Part shown: positions 27,281 through 36,486 of the stretch, in pieces
Layout: each line of letters begins with the position of its first letter
Position numbering within the stretch: the stretch's first letter is position 1
Source: UBA7330 sp043554545
GTDB lineage: Bacteria; Bacteroidota; Bacteroidia; Cytophagales; Cyclobacteriaceae
DNA: 64,000 nt
Direction of reading: 5' to 3'
Assembly (NCBI GenBank): GCA_043554545.1
Contig: CP121337.1
Location: 2,480,001 to 2,544,000 of the forward strand
Made by a program: the position numbers and the translations under genes
Notes under the pieces: model-generated
The model's input: the letters and a program-made list of their open reading frames with translations, nothing else
Database searches by the model: none
What the model was told of the DNA's origin: nothing

Positions 27281-30200
27281 ATGGAAATAATTAAACACCC
27301 CAAAAATCTGGCATTTTTTGCTCTTTTATTAGTCTTTTCCTGTACTCAATCAGATAAAGTAGTCCCGTTATCAATCAAACAAACCACTGACCAATCAAAG
27401 GCAAGAGAAGCTGAAATAATGGCTGAAACGACGTTAGAGGTTGAAAATGGCTTAACCTTGAATCTTTGGGCTTCTGATTCCCTCACACCGGACGCGATTG
27501 CCCTGGAAGTTGATGATTATGGACGTATATATATCACCAGAGCCATACGACCTTTCAACTCAGAGTTTGATATAAGGGGTCATAGAGATTGGATGACTCC
27601 ATCAATTGGATTACAGTCAGTGGAAGAACGTAGGGCTTTTCTACGAACGACTTTTGCCCCTGAGAAAAGTGCTGAAAATGAATGGCTAAAAGACCTTAAT
27701 GGTGATGGTAGCCATGATTGGAAAGACCTGACTGTTGAAATGGATGAGCTATGGCAGATCTCTGACGAAAATCAAGATGGCTATGCTGATATTGCCAAAC
27801 GCATTTATCAATTACCCGCTGAAGAAATCACTGATGTTGCCGGTGCATTAGAAGTGACCAGAGATGCCATTTTTATGGGAAGTGCTCCTGACATGTGGAG
27901 GTTAACTGACACCAATGAAGACGGAGTCATGGACAAGCAAGAATCTTTAGGGACAGGCTTCATGGCTCATATTGGTTTTGGGGGACACGGAATGTCCGGA
28001 GCTATCATGGGCCCCGATGGTAAACTTTACTGGGGTATTGGAGATATTGGAGCGAACCTAACTGCTAATGATGGTTCAAAGTATAATTTCCCTAACCGTG
28101 GAGTCATTGTGAGAGCAAACCCGGATGGTAGCAACTTTGAGGTGTTTTCTGCTGGACATCGCAATACCCATGAGTTTGTCTTTGATGAATATGGAAACAT
28201 TATTAGTTCGGACAATGATGGAGACCAGGCTGGAGAAAGTGAAAGATTAGTTCACATTGTAGAGGGTTACGATTCAGGCTGGAGAATTAACTGGCAATTT
28301 GGAAAATACACAGATCCAAAAAACAATGATTATAGGGTCTGGATGGATGAGAAATATTTTGTGCCCAGATATGAAGGTCAGGCTGCTCACATTCTACCTC
28401 CAATTAGAAATTATCATAACGGCCCTACTGGAATGGTATATAACCCAGGTACCGCACTCGGAAAAAGATGGCAAAATAAGTTCTTCCTTGTAGAATTTGT
28501 GGGACAAGCCAGTAGATCTCCTATTTGGTCTTTTAGCCTTAAGCCAAAAGGAGCCACATTTGAGTTTGATTCAGAAGTGATGGTGGTGAAAGGGATTTTA
28601 CCAACAGGAATCTCTTTTGGACCTGATGGATCCTTATATATGGCAGATTGGATCAAAGGATGGGAGCCTAAAAGCTTTGGTAGGATTTGGCGCATGGATG
28701 TAACTTCAGAGACCAATGACCTGGCCGAACAAAGGAAAGAAACCTTGCGATTAATGTCCCTTGATTATAGCAAAGAGTCAGGTGACCAATTATTGACCTA
28801 CCTACATTATCCTGACATGAGAATCAGGCAGAAGGCACAGTTTGAACTAGCAGAAAGAGACGAACCAGGATCAATGGTTTTAAAAGCAGCTATTGACCAA
28901 AAGGAAAATCAATTGGCTAGAATTCATGGTATATGGGGCCTTGGTCAACTTGCCCAAAAAGATGCTGCTTACGCAGAGGAATTAATGAATCTTTTAAGCG
29001 ATTCAGATCCTGAAATTGTAGCACAGGCAGCTAAAATAATCGGCGACGTTTATTATAATCCTGCTGAAGAAAAACTAATCTCATTGGTCAACTCTCCATT
29101 TCCTCGAGTGCAATTTTATACTACTCAGGCATTGGGTCGATTAAAATCTGCGAATGCCATCGACGAGATTCTTACTATGATTGAGCAAAATAATGATGAG
29201 GACCTCTACCTGAGACACGTTGGAGTTTACGCACTGTATCGAATTGGCGTTTCCGAACCAATCGTTGCCCTGGAAAACAATGAGAGTAAGGCACTTAGAG
29301 TAGCTGCAGTTTTAGTATTGAGAAGGATGGGAAATGAAAATGTAGCCCGATTCTTAGATGATGAAGATGAATACATTGTAACAGATGCAGCCAGGGCCAT
29401 AAATGATGATTTTTCCATCGAAGCTGCACTGCCCGCACTTGCCGCCATTCTGGACGAAGACAGATTTACTTCAGAGCCTTTGTTAAGAAGAGCTATTAAC
29501 GCAGCCTTAAGGGTTGGTGGAGATGAGCAGCTTAGTCGGCTTATTACTTTTGCCAAAAAGAAAAGTGTTTCTAATGCATTACGAGCTGAGGCCCTTGCGG
29601 CATTGGGAACCTGGCCTGAGCCTTCAGTATTAGATCGGGTAGATGGAAGATACCGCGGAGAAGTGATAAGAGAAGCTGAACCTGTTATACAGGCAATTGA
29701 AAAAGAAATAGATTACTTCTTGTCTGACAAATCCTCAGATATTGTTGTCGCTGGATTAGAAGCAATTAGTAATCTTGGCATCAATACAAAAACTGCAGGT
29801 ATTGTTGCACTTCAAAACCACATGGATCCCGTTGTTAGGGCATCGGCAATCACTGCATTAAATCAATTGGATTACCCGGGCATTGAAGCGGTTATTCAGA
29901 AGGGTATGCAGGACAGAGATTCTGATGTCAGAACCACAGCCATAGGTTTACTTAGCCAGATAGAGATTAGCAAAGAAAACTTACCTAAAGTCGTAATGCC
30001 TATCTTCAAAACAGGCACTTTGAAAGAAAAACAGGAGACCATTCGCATCCTTGGGGAACTATCTATTGATAAGACCAAACCCATCCTGAGCGACCTGATT
30101 GAGCAATTGAAAAACGCAAAAATTGAACCTGGAATTGCCTTAGATCTAATTGAGGCAGTAGAAAACACAGCATCCGATGAACTAATTGCCCAGCTAGCCC

Positions 30201-30670
30201 CTTACCGATCTAAAGAAAAATCACTTGACTCATTTAAAGAAACACTTGTGGGTGGTGATGCCCGATCCGGAGGTCGCTATTTCTATCGGAATTCTACCGG
30301 TCAATGTATCAGATGTCATTCAATGGAAGAAGGTACCGGGTCAAATGTTGGCCCTGTCTTAGCAGATATTGGATCCAAACTTACCCGAGAACAGCTATTA
30401 GAAGCCTTAATTGAACCTAGTGCCAGACTTTCGCCTGGTTATGGAAACGTGATTTTAACACTCAATGATGGTGAAAAAATAACGGGTATGCTATTGGAGG
30501 AGAGGAAAGATGAGCTGCTGTTGAAAGCCAATGAACCTGAACCTCTGCATATTGATCTTTCAAGAATAAAGAATAGAGAAAATTTACCTTCAGGAATGCC
30601 ACCTATGGGAAGTATTATGTCAAAAAGAGAAATTAGAGATGTAATCGAATTTCTAGCGAGTCAAAAATAA
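27281..30670 (+). CDS. PVC-type heme-binding lipoprotein: beta-propeller, HEAT repeats, cytochrome c
   Basis: An 1129-residue envelope protein. Start at the ATG at 27281 gives a lipoprotein signal (KHPKNLAFFALLLVFSC, Cys about 22); the frame is open upstream without signal. An N-terminal sugar-dehydrogenase-like six-blade propeller (residues about 60-480, EVTRDAIFMGSAPDMWRLTD, HNGPTGMVYNPG) includes two calcium-type loops (DLNGDGSHDW, DENQDGYAD). HEAT repeats cover about 500-970. The C-terminal cytochrome c has CIRCH and an axial Met near MPPMG. Known from Planctomycetota and Bacteroidota, often tied to carbohydrate oxidation; the actual substrate is unknown. Stands alone. Confidence 0.85.
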   Translation: MEIIKHPKNLAFFALLLVFSCTQSDKVVPLSIKQTTDQSKAREAEIMAETTLEVENGLTLNLWASDSLTPDAIALEVDDYGRIYITRAIRPFNSEFDIRGHRDWMTPSIGLQSVEERRAFLRTTFAPEKSAENEWLKDLNGDGSHDWKDLTVEMDELWQISDENQDGYADIAKRIYQLPAEEITDVAGALEVTRDAIFMGSAPDMWRLTDTNEDGVMDKQESLGTGFMAHIGFGGHGMSGAIMGPDGKLYWGIGDIGANLTANDGSKYNFPNRGVIVRANPDGSNFEVFSAGHRNTHEFVFDEYGNIISSDNDGDQAGESERLVHIVEGYDSGWRINWQFGKYTDPKNNDYRVWMDEKYFVPRYEGQAAHILPPIRNYHNGPTGMVYNPGTALGKRWQNKFFLVEFVGQASRSPIWSFSLKPKGATFEFDSEVMVVKGILPTGISFGPDGSLYMADWIKGWEPKSFGRIWRMDVTSETNDLAEQRKETLRLMSLDYSKESGDQLLTYLHYPDMRIRQKAQFELAERDEPGSMVLKAAIDQKENQLARIHGIWGLGQLAQKDAAYAEELMNLLSDSDPEIVAQAAKIIGDVYYNPAEEKLISLVNSPFPRVQFYTTQALGRLKSANAIDEILTMIEQNNDEDLYLRHVGVYALYRIGVSEPIVALENNESKALRVAAVLVLRRMGNENVARFLDDEDEYIVTDAARAINDDFSIEAALPALAAILDEDRFTSEPLLRRAINAALRVGGDEQLSRLITFAKKKSVSNALRAEALAALGTWPEPSVLDRVDGRYRGEVIREAEPVIQAIEKEIDYFLSDKSSDIVVAGLEAISNLGINTKTAGIVALQNHMDPVVRASAITALNQLDYPGIEAVIQKGMQDRDSDVRTTAIGLLSQIEISKENLPKVVMPIFKTGTLKEKQETIRILGELSIDKTKPILSDLIEQLKNAKIEPGIALDLIEAVENTASDELIAQLAPYRSKEKSLDSFKETLVGGDARSGGRYFYRNSTGQCIRCHSMEEGTGSNVGPVLADIGSKLTREQLLEALIEPSARLSPGYGNVILTLNDGEKITGMLLEERKDELLLKANEPEPLHIDLSRIKNRENLPSGMPPMGSIMSKREIRDVIEFLASQK

Positions 30671-30951
30671 TATAGCTGGTTGTTTTCAATGTGATCATCT
30701 CTGTCTCTCAGGATTATATGGAATCATTGCATTTCTGTCACCGTGTGTCCGGTTAAGCCCAAGAGTGCACATGTCTCCCCTTTATAAATGTGTGCAGTAT
30801 ACGATTGGAATCCTAAATAACCCTAGAACAAATAAAGAAAATAACAGGAACTGATTCAGTGGTCAATCTATTAGGTATAAACGTCTTGAGCAGTTGATTA
30901 ATACAGGATTAAGCTATAAATTAAGGGTGATTACTATTATCTTCATGTCAA
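30671..30951 (+). other. Intergenic region between cytochrome lipoprotein and xdhC-like gene
   Basis: About 280 bp with no credible gene, tRNA or hairpin terminator. The last 30 bases are AT-rich and may hold the promoter of the xdhC-like gene, but no box matches TAnnTTTG exactly. Confidence 0.4.
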
Positions 30952-32073
30952 ATGATTGAATTAAAGAGAATTGTAGAAGCACACAGAAACACTGACTTTA
31001 ATAAGCATAAGGCAGCCCTGGCCACCGTAGTAAAAGTGGAAGGATCCTCTTACAGAAGTCCTGGAGCTAAGATGTTCATTCTCAATAATGGAATTTGGGA
31101 AGGATCCATCAGTGGTGGGTGCCTGGAAGGAGATGTATTGAGGCAGGCGCGCGAAATCATGGAATCGGGTAAGGCCAGGACCATCACATACGATACGAAT
31201 GAAGATAGCAGTCATCAACTGGGAATTAACCTGGGATGTAATGGCATCATTCACATTTTCGTACAACCTCTGAATAGAAAAAATCCTTTAATCCCTGTCT
31301 TAGAAAAGATCATCAATAGTCAGAAAAAAACAATTCTGATTAAGCGGCTCAATGAGTTTCCGACCTTTTCATGGACAAAGAAAGATGGTGAGATTCTGGA
31401 TTCTACTTTTGACTACCATGAAATACCTGGCCTCGGGGATTTAGAAAACAAAATATACAAGCAAACCTCAGGACTTATTGAAATTGATGATGAATGGGTA
31501 TTTTTTGAGGAGTTTGAACCGGCCATCGATATAGTTATTGTTGGCGGTGGTGGTGATGCGCAGCCAGTTGTCCACTTTGCCAATCAATTGGGCTGGAATG
31601 TCAGACTTACAGACGAGTGTGCTGCTCACCTGTTTCCTAAGAACTTCCCTCAGGCAAAGGTCATTCAGTGCGACAGGCAGTACATGGGAGAAAAGGTCAC
31701 TACAACTCCCTATTCCGCTGTGATTTTAATGACTCACAACCTGGATTATGACCGGGATGCATTGATTCAGGTACTTGAAGGAGAAGCACCTTATATTGGC
31801 ATTGTGGGTCCAAAGAAACGTTGGGAAAAAATGAAATCACAGCTGGAAGATAGAGGCATCAAGCTCTCTAAAAAAGATCTCAACAGAATCCATGCTCCGG
31901 TCGGCCTTGACATAGGAGCCGATACGAGAGAAGAAATTGCCTTGTCTATTATAGCAGAGATTAAAGCGTATTTTTCTAATAGAAGTGGAAAATCTCTCAA
32001 GGAAAGGAAAGATAGCATTCACATCAAAGATCCTAAGACAGGAGAAGTTCTTAAATCATCTCACGCCATTTAG
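30952..32073 (+). CDS. XdhC/CoxI-family molybdoenzyme maturation protein
   Basis: A 373-residue protein related to XdhC, which binds molybdenum cofactor, protects it and helps its sulfuration before insertion into xanthine dehydrogenase-type enzymes. The N-terminal XdhC domain reads ALATVVKVEGSSYRSPGAKM and GSISGGCLEGDV (residues about 22-63). The C-terminal Rossmann domain reads IVGGGGDAQPVVHFANQLGW (about 196-215), with the family block PYIGIVGPKKRWEKM and IHAPVGLDIGADTREEIALSI. Two bases separate it from the MocA-like gene. No molybdoenzyme gene is in the window. Confidence 0.9.
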   Translation: MIELKRIVEAHRNTDFNKHKAALATVVKVEGSSYRSPGAKMFILNNGIWEGSISGGCLEGDVLRQAREIMESGKARTITYDTNEDSSHQLGINLGCNGIIHIFVQPLNRKNPLIPVLEKIINSQKKTILIKRLNEFPTFSWTKKDGEILDSTFDYHEIPGLGDLENKIYKQTSGLIEIDDEWVFFEEFEPAIDIVIVGGGGDAQPVVHFANQLGWNVRLTDECAAHLFPKNFPQAKVIQCDRQYMGEKVTTTPYSAVILMTHNLDYDRDALIQVLEGEAPYIGIVGPKKRWEKMKSQLEDRGIKLSKKDLNRIHAPVGLDIGADTREEIALSIIAEIKAYFSNRSGKSLKERKDSIHIKDPKTGEVLKSSHAI

Positions 32074-32075
32074 AT

Positions 32076-32669
32076 TTGAATTCTCAAACGGCAATCATTC
32101 TCGTTGCTGCAGGTAATTCCTCCAGGCTTGGACGTCCTAAACAACTACTTGAGGTAAAAGGGCAAAAACTATTGGAGTATGTGGCACTACAAGCATGTCA
32201 TAGTCAGGCGACTGATGTATTCGTGGTCTTGGGTTCAGAAAAAGATACCTTGAGAGCGCTTCTAGATAAGCTTGATATACACCTTGTTGACAACGAACAT
32301 TGGGAAAAGGGAATGGGGAGCTCCATCAAAAAAGGTATGCAGGCGGTGATAGCAAAAGGGAATTATGACTCAGTGATCGTTTCTGTTTGTGACCAACCTT
32401 ACCTCACCTCACAATTATTTAATCAATTAATCAACCAACCAAAGGAGCATAAAATTATTACTTCCGCATATAACAATCAGGATTTCGGCCCTCCCACCCT
32501 GTTTAGAAAATCAATATTTGAAAATTTATTACATATTGATGACTTATCAGGAGCACGTTCATTGATAATAAAACATCAGAAAACACTAGGTCTTGTAGCC
32601 TTTCCTCAAGGGGAAATCGATCTGGATACGGAAGCGGATTATGAAAATTATAAAGTGTCTCATAATTAG
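32076..32669 (+). CDS. MocA/MobA-like nucleotidyltransferase
   Basis: A 197-residue NTP-transferase probably adding CMP to molybdopterin (MocA type), giving the dinucleotide cofactor used by xanthine-dehydrogenase-family enzymes. The nucleotide-binding signature is LVAAGNSSRLGRPKQLLEVKG (residues about 9-29). The Mg-binding aspartate is in VSVCDQPYLTSQLF. The only reasonable start is the TTG at 32076, two bases after the preceding stop; no ATG or GTG precedes the signature. Pairing with an XdhC protein supports a molybdenum cofactor role. Confidence 0.85.
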   Translation: MNSQTAIILVAAGNSSRLGRPKQLLEVKGQKLLEYVALQACHSQATDVFVVLGSEKDTLRALLDKLDIHLVDNEHWEKGMGSSIKKGMQAVIAKGNYDSVIVSVCDQPYLTSQLFNQLINQPKEHKIITSAYNNQDFGPPTLFRKSIFENLLHIDDLSGARSLIIKHQKTLGLVAFPQGEIDLDTEADYENYKVSHN

Positions 32670-32746
32670 GGAAATGGCTTTATTTTTGTATTAGTTTAAA
32701 CAACATAATAAACGTTTCCCATTTAGTCACCTATTAAATCAGTATC

Positions 32747-33352
32747 ATGAATTACAAACCCTTACTCATTCTTATCATTTCGCTTGTCGCATTGTCAGAA
32801 TCCTTTGCACAAAAGCAAAAATTATTCAACGGCAAAGACCTTGAAGGCTGGATCAATTACGGGAACGAAAAATGGTATGTCGAAGATGGGTTGATCGTCG
32901 CGGAAAGCGGACCCAAGGGCGAATATGGGTACCTGGGCACAGAAGGAACATTCAAGGATTTTGTGCTTACGCTGGAGTTCAAACAAGAGAAAGATGGCAA
33001 TAGTGGATTGTTCTTTCACTCTTCCATAGAGGGCACTAAAATTGCCGGCTGGCAGGCGGAGATTGCTCCTCCTGGTCATGACTCAGGCGGAATCTATGAA
33101 TCTTATGGACGGGGATGGCTGATTAAACCAGATCCAGCAGTGTCCGATAAAGCGCTTAAGTACGGTGAATGGAACAAGATGAAACTGGAAGTAAAGGGCG
33201 ATCAGGTAACAACTTGGCTTAATGGCGAACAGATGATTACACTCAATGATGAAAAAATCGGAGATTCGGACGGCCAGATTGCCCTACAAATCCACAGCGG
33301 TGGTGGATTAAAACTCTACTTTAAAAAAATTGTGATCAAGCCTTTGAAGTAA
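32747..33352 (+). CDS. Secreted DUF1080 (3-keto-disaccharide hydrolase-like) protein
   Basis: A 201-residue secreted protein. The signal peptide (residues 1-22, LLILIISLVALSESFAQ) is followed by a single concanavalin-like jelly roll. Characteristic DUF1080 blocks are KLFNGKDLEGWINYGNEKWYVEDGLIV, SGLFFHS, and QIALQIHSGGGLKLYFKKIVIKPL at the end. Some family members hydrolyse 3-keto sugars, so a role in periplasmic sugar breakdown is plausible. Stands alone; a degenerate repeat begins right after its stop codon. Confidence 0.88.
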   Translation: MNYKPLLILIISLVALSESFAQKQKLFNGKDLEGWINYGNEKWYVEDGLIVAESGPKGEYGYLGTEGTFKDFVLTLEFKQEKDGNSGLFFHSSIEGTKIAGWQAEIAPPGHDSGGIYESYGRGWLIKPDPAVSDKALKYGEWNKMKLEVKGDQVTTWLNGEQMITLNDEKIGDSDGQIALQIHSGGGLKLYFKKIVIKPLK

Positions 33353-33360
33353 TTCTTCCT

Positions 33361-33431
33361 AACCGCTAAGACGCAAAGGAGGCGCAAGGATCGCCAAGAT
33401 TACAATACGGGCTTTGTGCTTTCTTTGTGTC
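33361..33431 (+). repeat. CGCAAAG-type intergenic repeat with a 20-bp G-U-rich RNA stem
   Basis: The stretch opens AACCGCTAAGACGCAAAGG, the signature of a degenerate repeat seen scattered in many bacterial genomes. Bases 33370-33389 can pair over all 20 positions with 33412-33431 (22-base loop) if read as plus-strand RNA: 15 Watson-Crick pairs and five G-U pairs (at 33373, 33379, 33381, 33384, 33388). On the opposite strand these five would be A-C mismatches, so the fold favours plus-strand RNA. A related inverted copy lies at 33835-33872. Could act as a terminator-like structure for the DUF1080 gene. Confidence 0.55.
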
Positions 33432-33544
33432 CCATATGGCTAATTATTAGCTGCGACAATCATCCGCTCATGGTTATACTGGCTTCTAATCACACGTTTG
33501 GGGATTTTACCATTATCTGTTATTTTGTGGGAAATACCTGAATC

Positions 33545-33781
33545 ATGATAAAGAACATCGTCATCATCATTCTTACATTCCTGACCTTATTTCTGGTTGT
33601 ATTTTCTAATATTAAAGCTAATGAAGCTATAAAAAGTGAAGCTATGGCTCAAGAATATTTCCTTAAAGCTGAAATGCAAAGAAAATCAGCGGAGGAAATG
33701 GCCAGAGATATTCAAAATGAAAAAGATCAAAAGATAGCATCTTTAGTGGCTGAATTGGAAGCGTGTAAAGACAGTAAATAG
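33545..33781 (+). CDS. Small membrane-anchored coiled-coil protein
   Basis: A 78-residue protein with one N-terminal membrane helix (residues 2-20, IKNIVIIILTFLTLFLVVF). A wholly charged helix follows, probably a coiled coil (AMAQEYFLKAEMQRKSAEEMARDIQNEKDQ, about 33-62). Residues Ala/Glu/Lys/Gln dominate and there is no motif. No family recognised. It stands between two oppositely oriented CGCAAAG-type repeats. Coding is supported by signal-like N-terminus, good helix amphipathy and a normal ATG, but it is short. Confidence 0.6.
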   Translation: MIKNIVIIILTFLTLFLVVFSNIKANEAIKSEAMAQEYFLKAEMQRKSAEEMARDIQNEKDQKIASLVAELEACKDSK

Positions 33782-33834
33782 CTTTTTTCATCTCTTCTGT
33801 TCGTTAAATCACCAACTAAGACAGAATTCTAATT

Positions 33835-33872
33835 GCGCACTTTGCGAATTCTTCGCGACCTTTGCGGTTAAT
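33835..33872 (-). repeat. Second, inverted copy of the CGCAAAG-type repeat
   Basis: Read on the minus strand it runs TTAACCGCAAAGGTCGCG then AAGAATTCGCAAAGTGCGC, similar to the start of the copy at 33361 and in opposite orientation. It contains a small hairpin (TTGCGAA at 33842-33848 with TTCGCGA at 33852-33858). It abuts the 3' end of the copper ATPase gene and could help to end that transcript. Confidence 0.5.
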
Positions 33873-33873
33873 A

Positions 33874-36372
33874 TTACCTCAACCTCAGACTATTCCCAAT
33901 CACACTGACTGAACTCAAACTCATGGCTGCCGCTGCGATCATTGGGCTCAGCAAAATGCCAAAGAAAGGAAATAAGATACCAGCAGCGATTGGAATCCCT
34001 ACCGTATTATAAACCAAGGCAAAGAACAGGTTCTGCTTGATATTACTCATTACATTTTTACTGAGCTGAAAAGCTTTAATTATTCCGTTCAAATCACCCT
34101 TAACAAGTGTAATACCTGCGCTTTCTATGGCCACGTCAGTACCTGTACCCATGGCAATCCCTACCTCACTTTGCGCCAAAGCCGGTGAATCATTGATCCC
34201 ATCTCCCGCCATAGCAACCTTCAGCCCTTTATCCTGTAGTTCTTTGATCTCCTTTTGTTTATCCTTAGGCGACATCCCCGCTTTGAATTCAATATCCAGT
34301 TCATCTGCAATGGTCTGTGCCGTATAAGCATTATCTCCTGTGAGCATCAGGATCCTTATCCCTCGTTCTTTCAAATTACTGATGGCCTCAGAACTGGTCT
34401 TCTTGATTGGGTCACCAATGGTAAAATATCCAATCAGCTTCTCTTGAACAGCCACATAAGAGACCGTTTTACCTTTCTTCTGTTCCTCTTTTACGACTTT
34501 GGTAATTTTAACGGGTATATCGATCTGACCCGTATTCATCATCCGGTCATTTCCAATAATTACTTCTTTTCCTTTAACCTTTCCTGAAACTCCTTTGCCG
34601 GTCTCGGATTCGAAGCCTTCCGGTTTTGTCAAACTTAGTTTCTTATCTTTTGCAGATCGAACAGTGGCTTCTGCCAATGGATGTTCGCTTTGCTGGTTGA
34701 GCGAAGCAACAAACCTAAGTACTTCCTCCTCAGAAATACCCTGATCAACACTGATCACCTGCTCCACGGATGGCTTCCCTTCAGTGATCGTCCCCGTCTT
34801 ATCTACCACGAGCACATCTATCTTATTAAGTGTTTCCAGTGCTTCTGCATTTTTGATCAGCACACCCTCTTTTGCGCCTTTACCAACACCCACCATCACT
34901 GACATAGGTGTTGCAAGACCTAAAGCACATGGACAGGCAATAATCAATACGGCAATGGCATTGACAAACGCATAAACATATCTGGGTTCTGGACCAAAAA
35001 TTACCCAAACGCCAAATGTGATTACTGAAACCAATACCACAACAGGCACAAAATAACCGGAGATCTTATCCGCCAGCTTTTGAATCGGCGCCCTGCTCCT
35101 GCTGGCTTTGTTTACCATATCTACAATTTGTGACAGCAAAGTATCAGCACCTACTTTCTCAGCCTTCAGCGTAAATGACTGATTTCCATTGATCGTTCCG
35201 GAACTCACCTTATCACCTACTGACTTCTCTACAGGTATGGGTTCTCCTGTAATCATGGATTCATCAATACTGCTTGAGCCCTCCTCAATCTTCCCGTCAA
35301 CAGGTATTTTATCCCCAGGCTTCACTCTAAGCAAGTCGCCAACTTGTATTTCATCTAATGAAACCACTTCCTCCTCACCATTAATTATCCTTACGGCCTT
35401 ATTTGGAGCTAATTTTAGCAGCTCTTTGACAGCCGAATTGGTCTTGCTGTGTGCCCTTGCTTCCAGCACCTGCCCCAATAAAACCAGTGTTAATATAACG
35501 GTAGCTGCTTCAAAGTAGACATGCACTGTACCTGAATCAGTTGTAAATTGATCAGGAAATAATTCAGGAAAAAGCATCCCAAAAACACTAAATAGCCAGG
35601 CTGCAGTTGAGCCAATGCCTATTAAGGTCCACATGTTAAGGTTCCAGGTAACAATGGAGCGCCAGGCGCGTTCGAAAAACATCCAGGTAGCATAAAATAC
35701 TACGGGTATAGAAAACCCAAATTGTACCCAATTCCATGATTTCAATTCCATGATATTATACAAGGGATTGTCTGGAATCATCTCTGACATGGCAATGACG
35801 AAAATCGGCAAAGTGAATACTACCGCAATCCAAAACTTCTTAAGCAGCTTTTGAAAGGTTTTGCTTTCTGCTGATTCATCCACTTCCTTTGGAACCAGAT
35901 CCATCCCACATTTTGGACAACTTCCAGGATCCTCTTTTACAACCTCCGGATGCATGGGGCAAGTGTATTTACTTTGATTGTTACTGTTTCTACTTACCTC
36001 CTCAACCAGGTCCATCCCGCAAACAGGGCAATCACCTGGTTTGTCATAGGTTTTATCCACTTCACAATGCATGGGACAGTAATAGGCCCCTGTACCTTTT
36101 TCTTGTTTTTTGGTTGATTCATGAGGGTGCTTATGAGATCCACGATCATGCTTGTCCTCTCCTTTCGCATGTATCATGTAATGACCACCATCAGCTTCCA
36201 TGGCATTTTGAAGCTTTTCAAAAGGCACATGCTTTACAATCTCCAGAACAGCTTCATGTTCTTTAAGGTTGACCTTTGCTGACTTTACTCCCTCGACCTG
36301 TTTTAAAGTCTGCTCTACATGGTTCCTGCAGCCATCACAAGTCATACCGGATATTTGATAAGTGTGTTCCAT
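33874..36372 (-). CDS. Copper-translocating P-type ATPase
   Basis: An 832-residue P1B-type ATPase exporting Cu(I). An N-terminal HMA domain has GMTCDGC (Cys12, Cys15). Two YHS-like heavy-metal-binding segments follow (residues about 96-122 and 134-160), each with CPMH and CPxCGMDL. The membrane domain has the CPC ion site (IACPCALGLATP). Cytoplasmic motifs: phosphorylation DKTGTITEG, SEHPLAEA of the nucleotide domain, and GDGINDSPAL. Gene order on the minus strand places it downstream of the TonB receptor and HMA protein genes, forming a copper cluster. Direction of transport (export) follows from the CPC/CopA class. Confidence 0.93.
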   Translation of the reverse strand: MEHTYQISGMTCDGCRNHVEQTLKQVEGVKSAKVNLKEHEAVLEIVKHVPFEKLQNAMEADGGHYMIHAKGEDKHDRGSHKHPHESTKKQEKGTGAYYCPMHCEVDKTYDKPGDCPVCGMDLVEEVSRNSNNQSKYTCPMHPEVVKEDPGSCPKCGMDLVPKEVDESAESKTFQKLLKKFWIAVVFTLPIFVIAMSEMIPDNPLYNIMELKSWNWVQFGFSIPVVFYATWMFFERAWRSIVTWNLNMWTLIGIGSTAAWLFSVFGMLFPELFPDQFTTDSGTVHVYFEAATVILTLVLLGQVLEARAHSKTNSAVKELLKLAPNKAVRIINGEEEVVSLDEIQVGDLLRVKPGDKIPVDGKIEEGSSSIDESMITGEPIPVEKSVGDKVSSGTINGNQSFTLKAEKVGADTLLSQIVDMVNKASRSRAPIQKLADKISGYFVPVVVLVSVITFGVWVIFGPEPRYVYAFVNAIAVLIIACPCALGLATPMSVMVGVGKGAKEGVLIKNAEALETLNKIDVLVVDKTGTITEGKPSVEQVISVDQGISEEEVLRFVASLNQQSEHPLAEATVRSAKDKKLSLTKPEGFESETGKGVSGKVKGKEVIIGNDRMMNTGQIDIPVKITKVVKEEQKKGKTVSYVAVQEKLIGYFTIGDPIKKTSSEAISNLKERGIRILMLTGDNAYTAQTIADELDIEFKAGMSPKDKQKEIKELQDKGLKVAMAGDGINDSPALAQSEVGIAMGTGTDVAIESAGITLVKGDLNGIIKAFQLSKNVMSNIKQNLFFALVYNTVGIPIAAGILFPFFGILLSPMIAAAAMSLSSVSVIGNSLRLR

Positions 36373-36486
36373 GATATTTTATCTATTGCTCATTAATGGA
36401 ATTTTCATCCCTGTATTACAGCACATATTCACATGTATGGTATTCTTAATTTATCAAATGGAATTTCATCTAACAAAAGGACGCCA

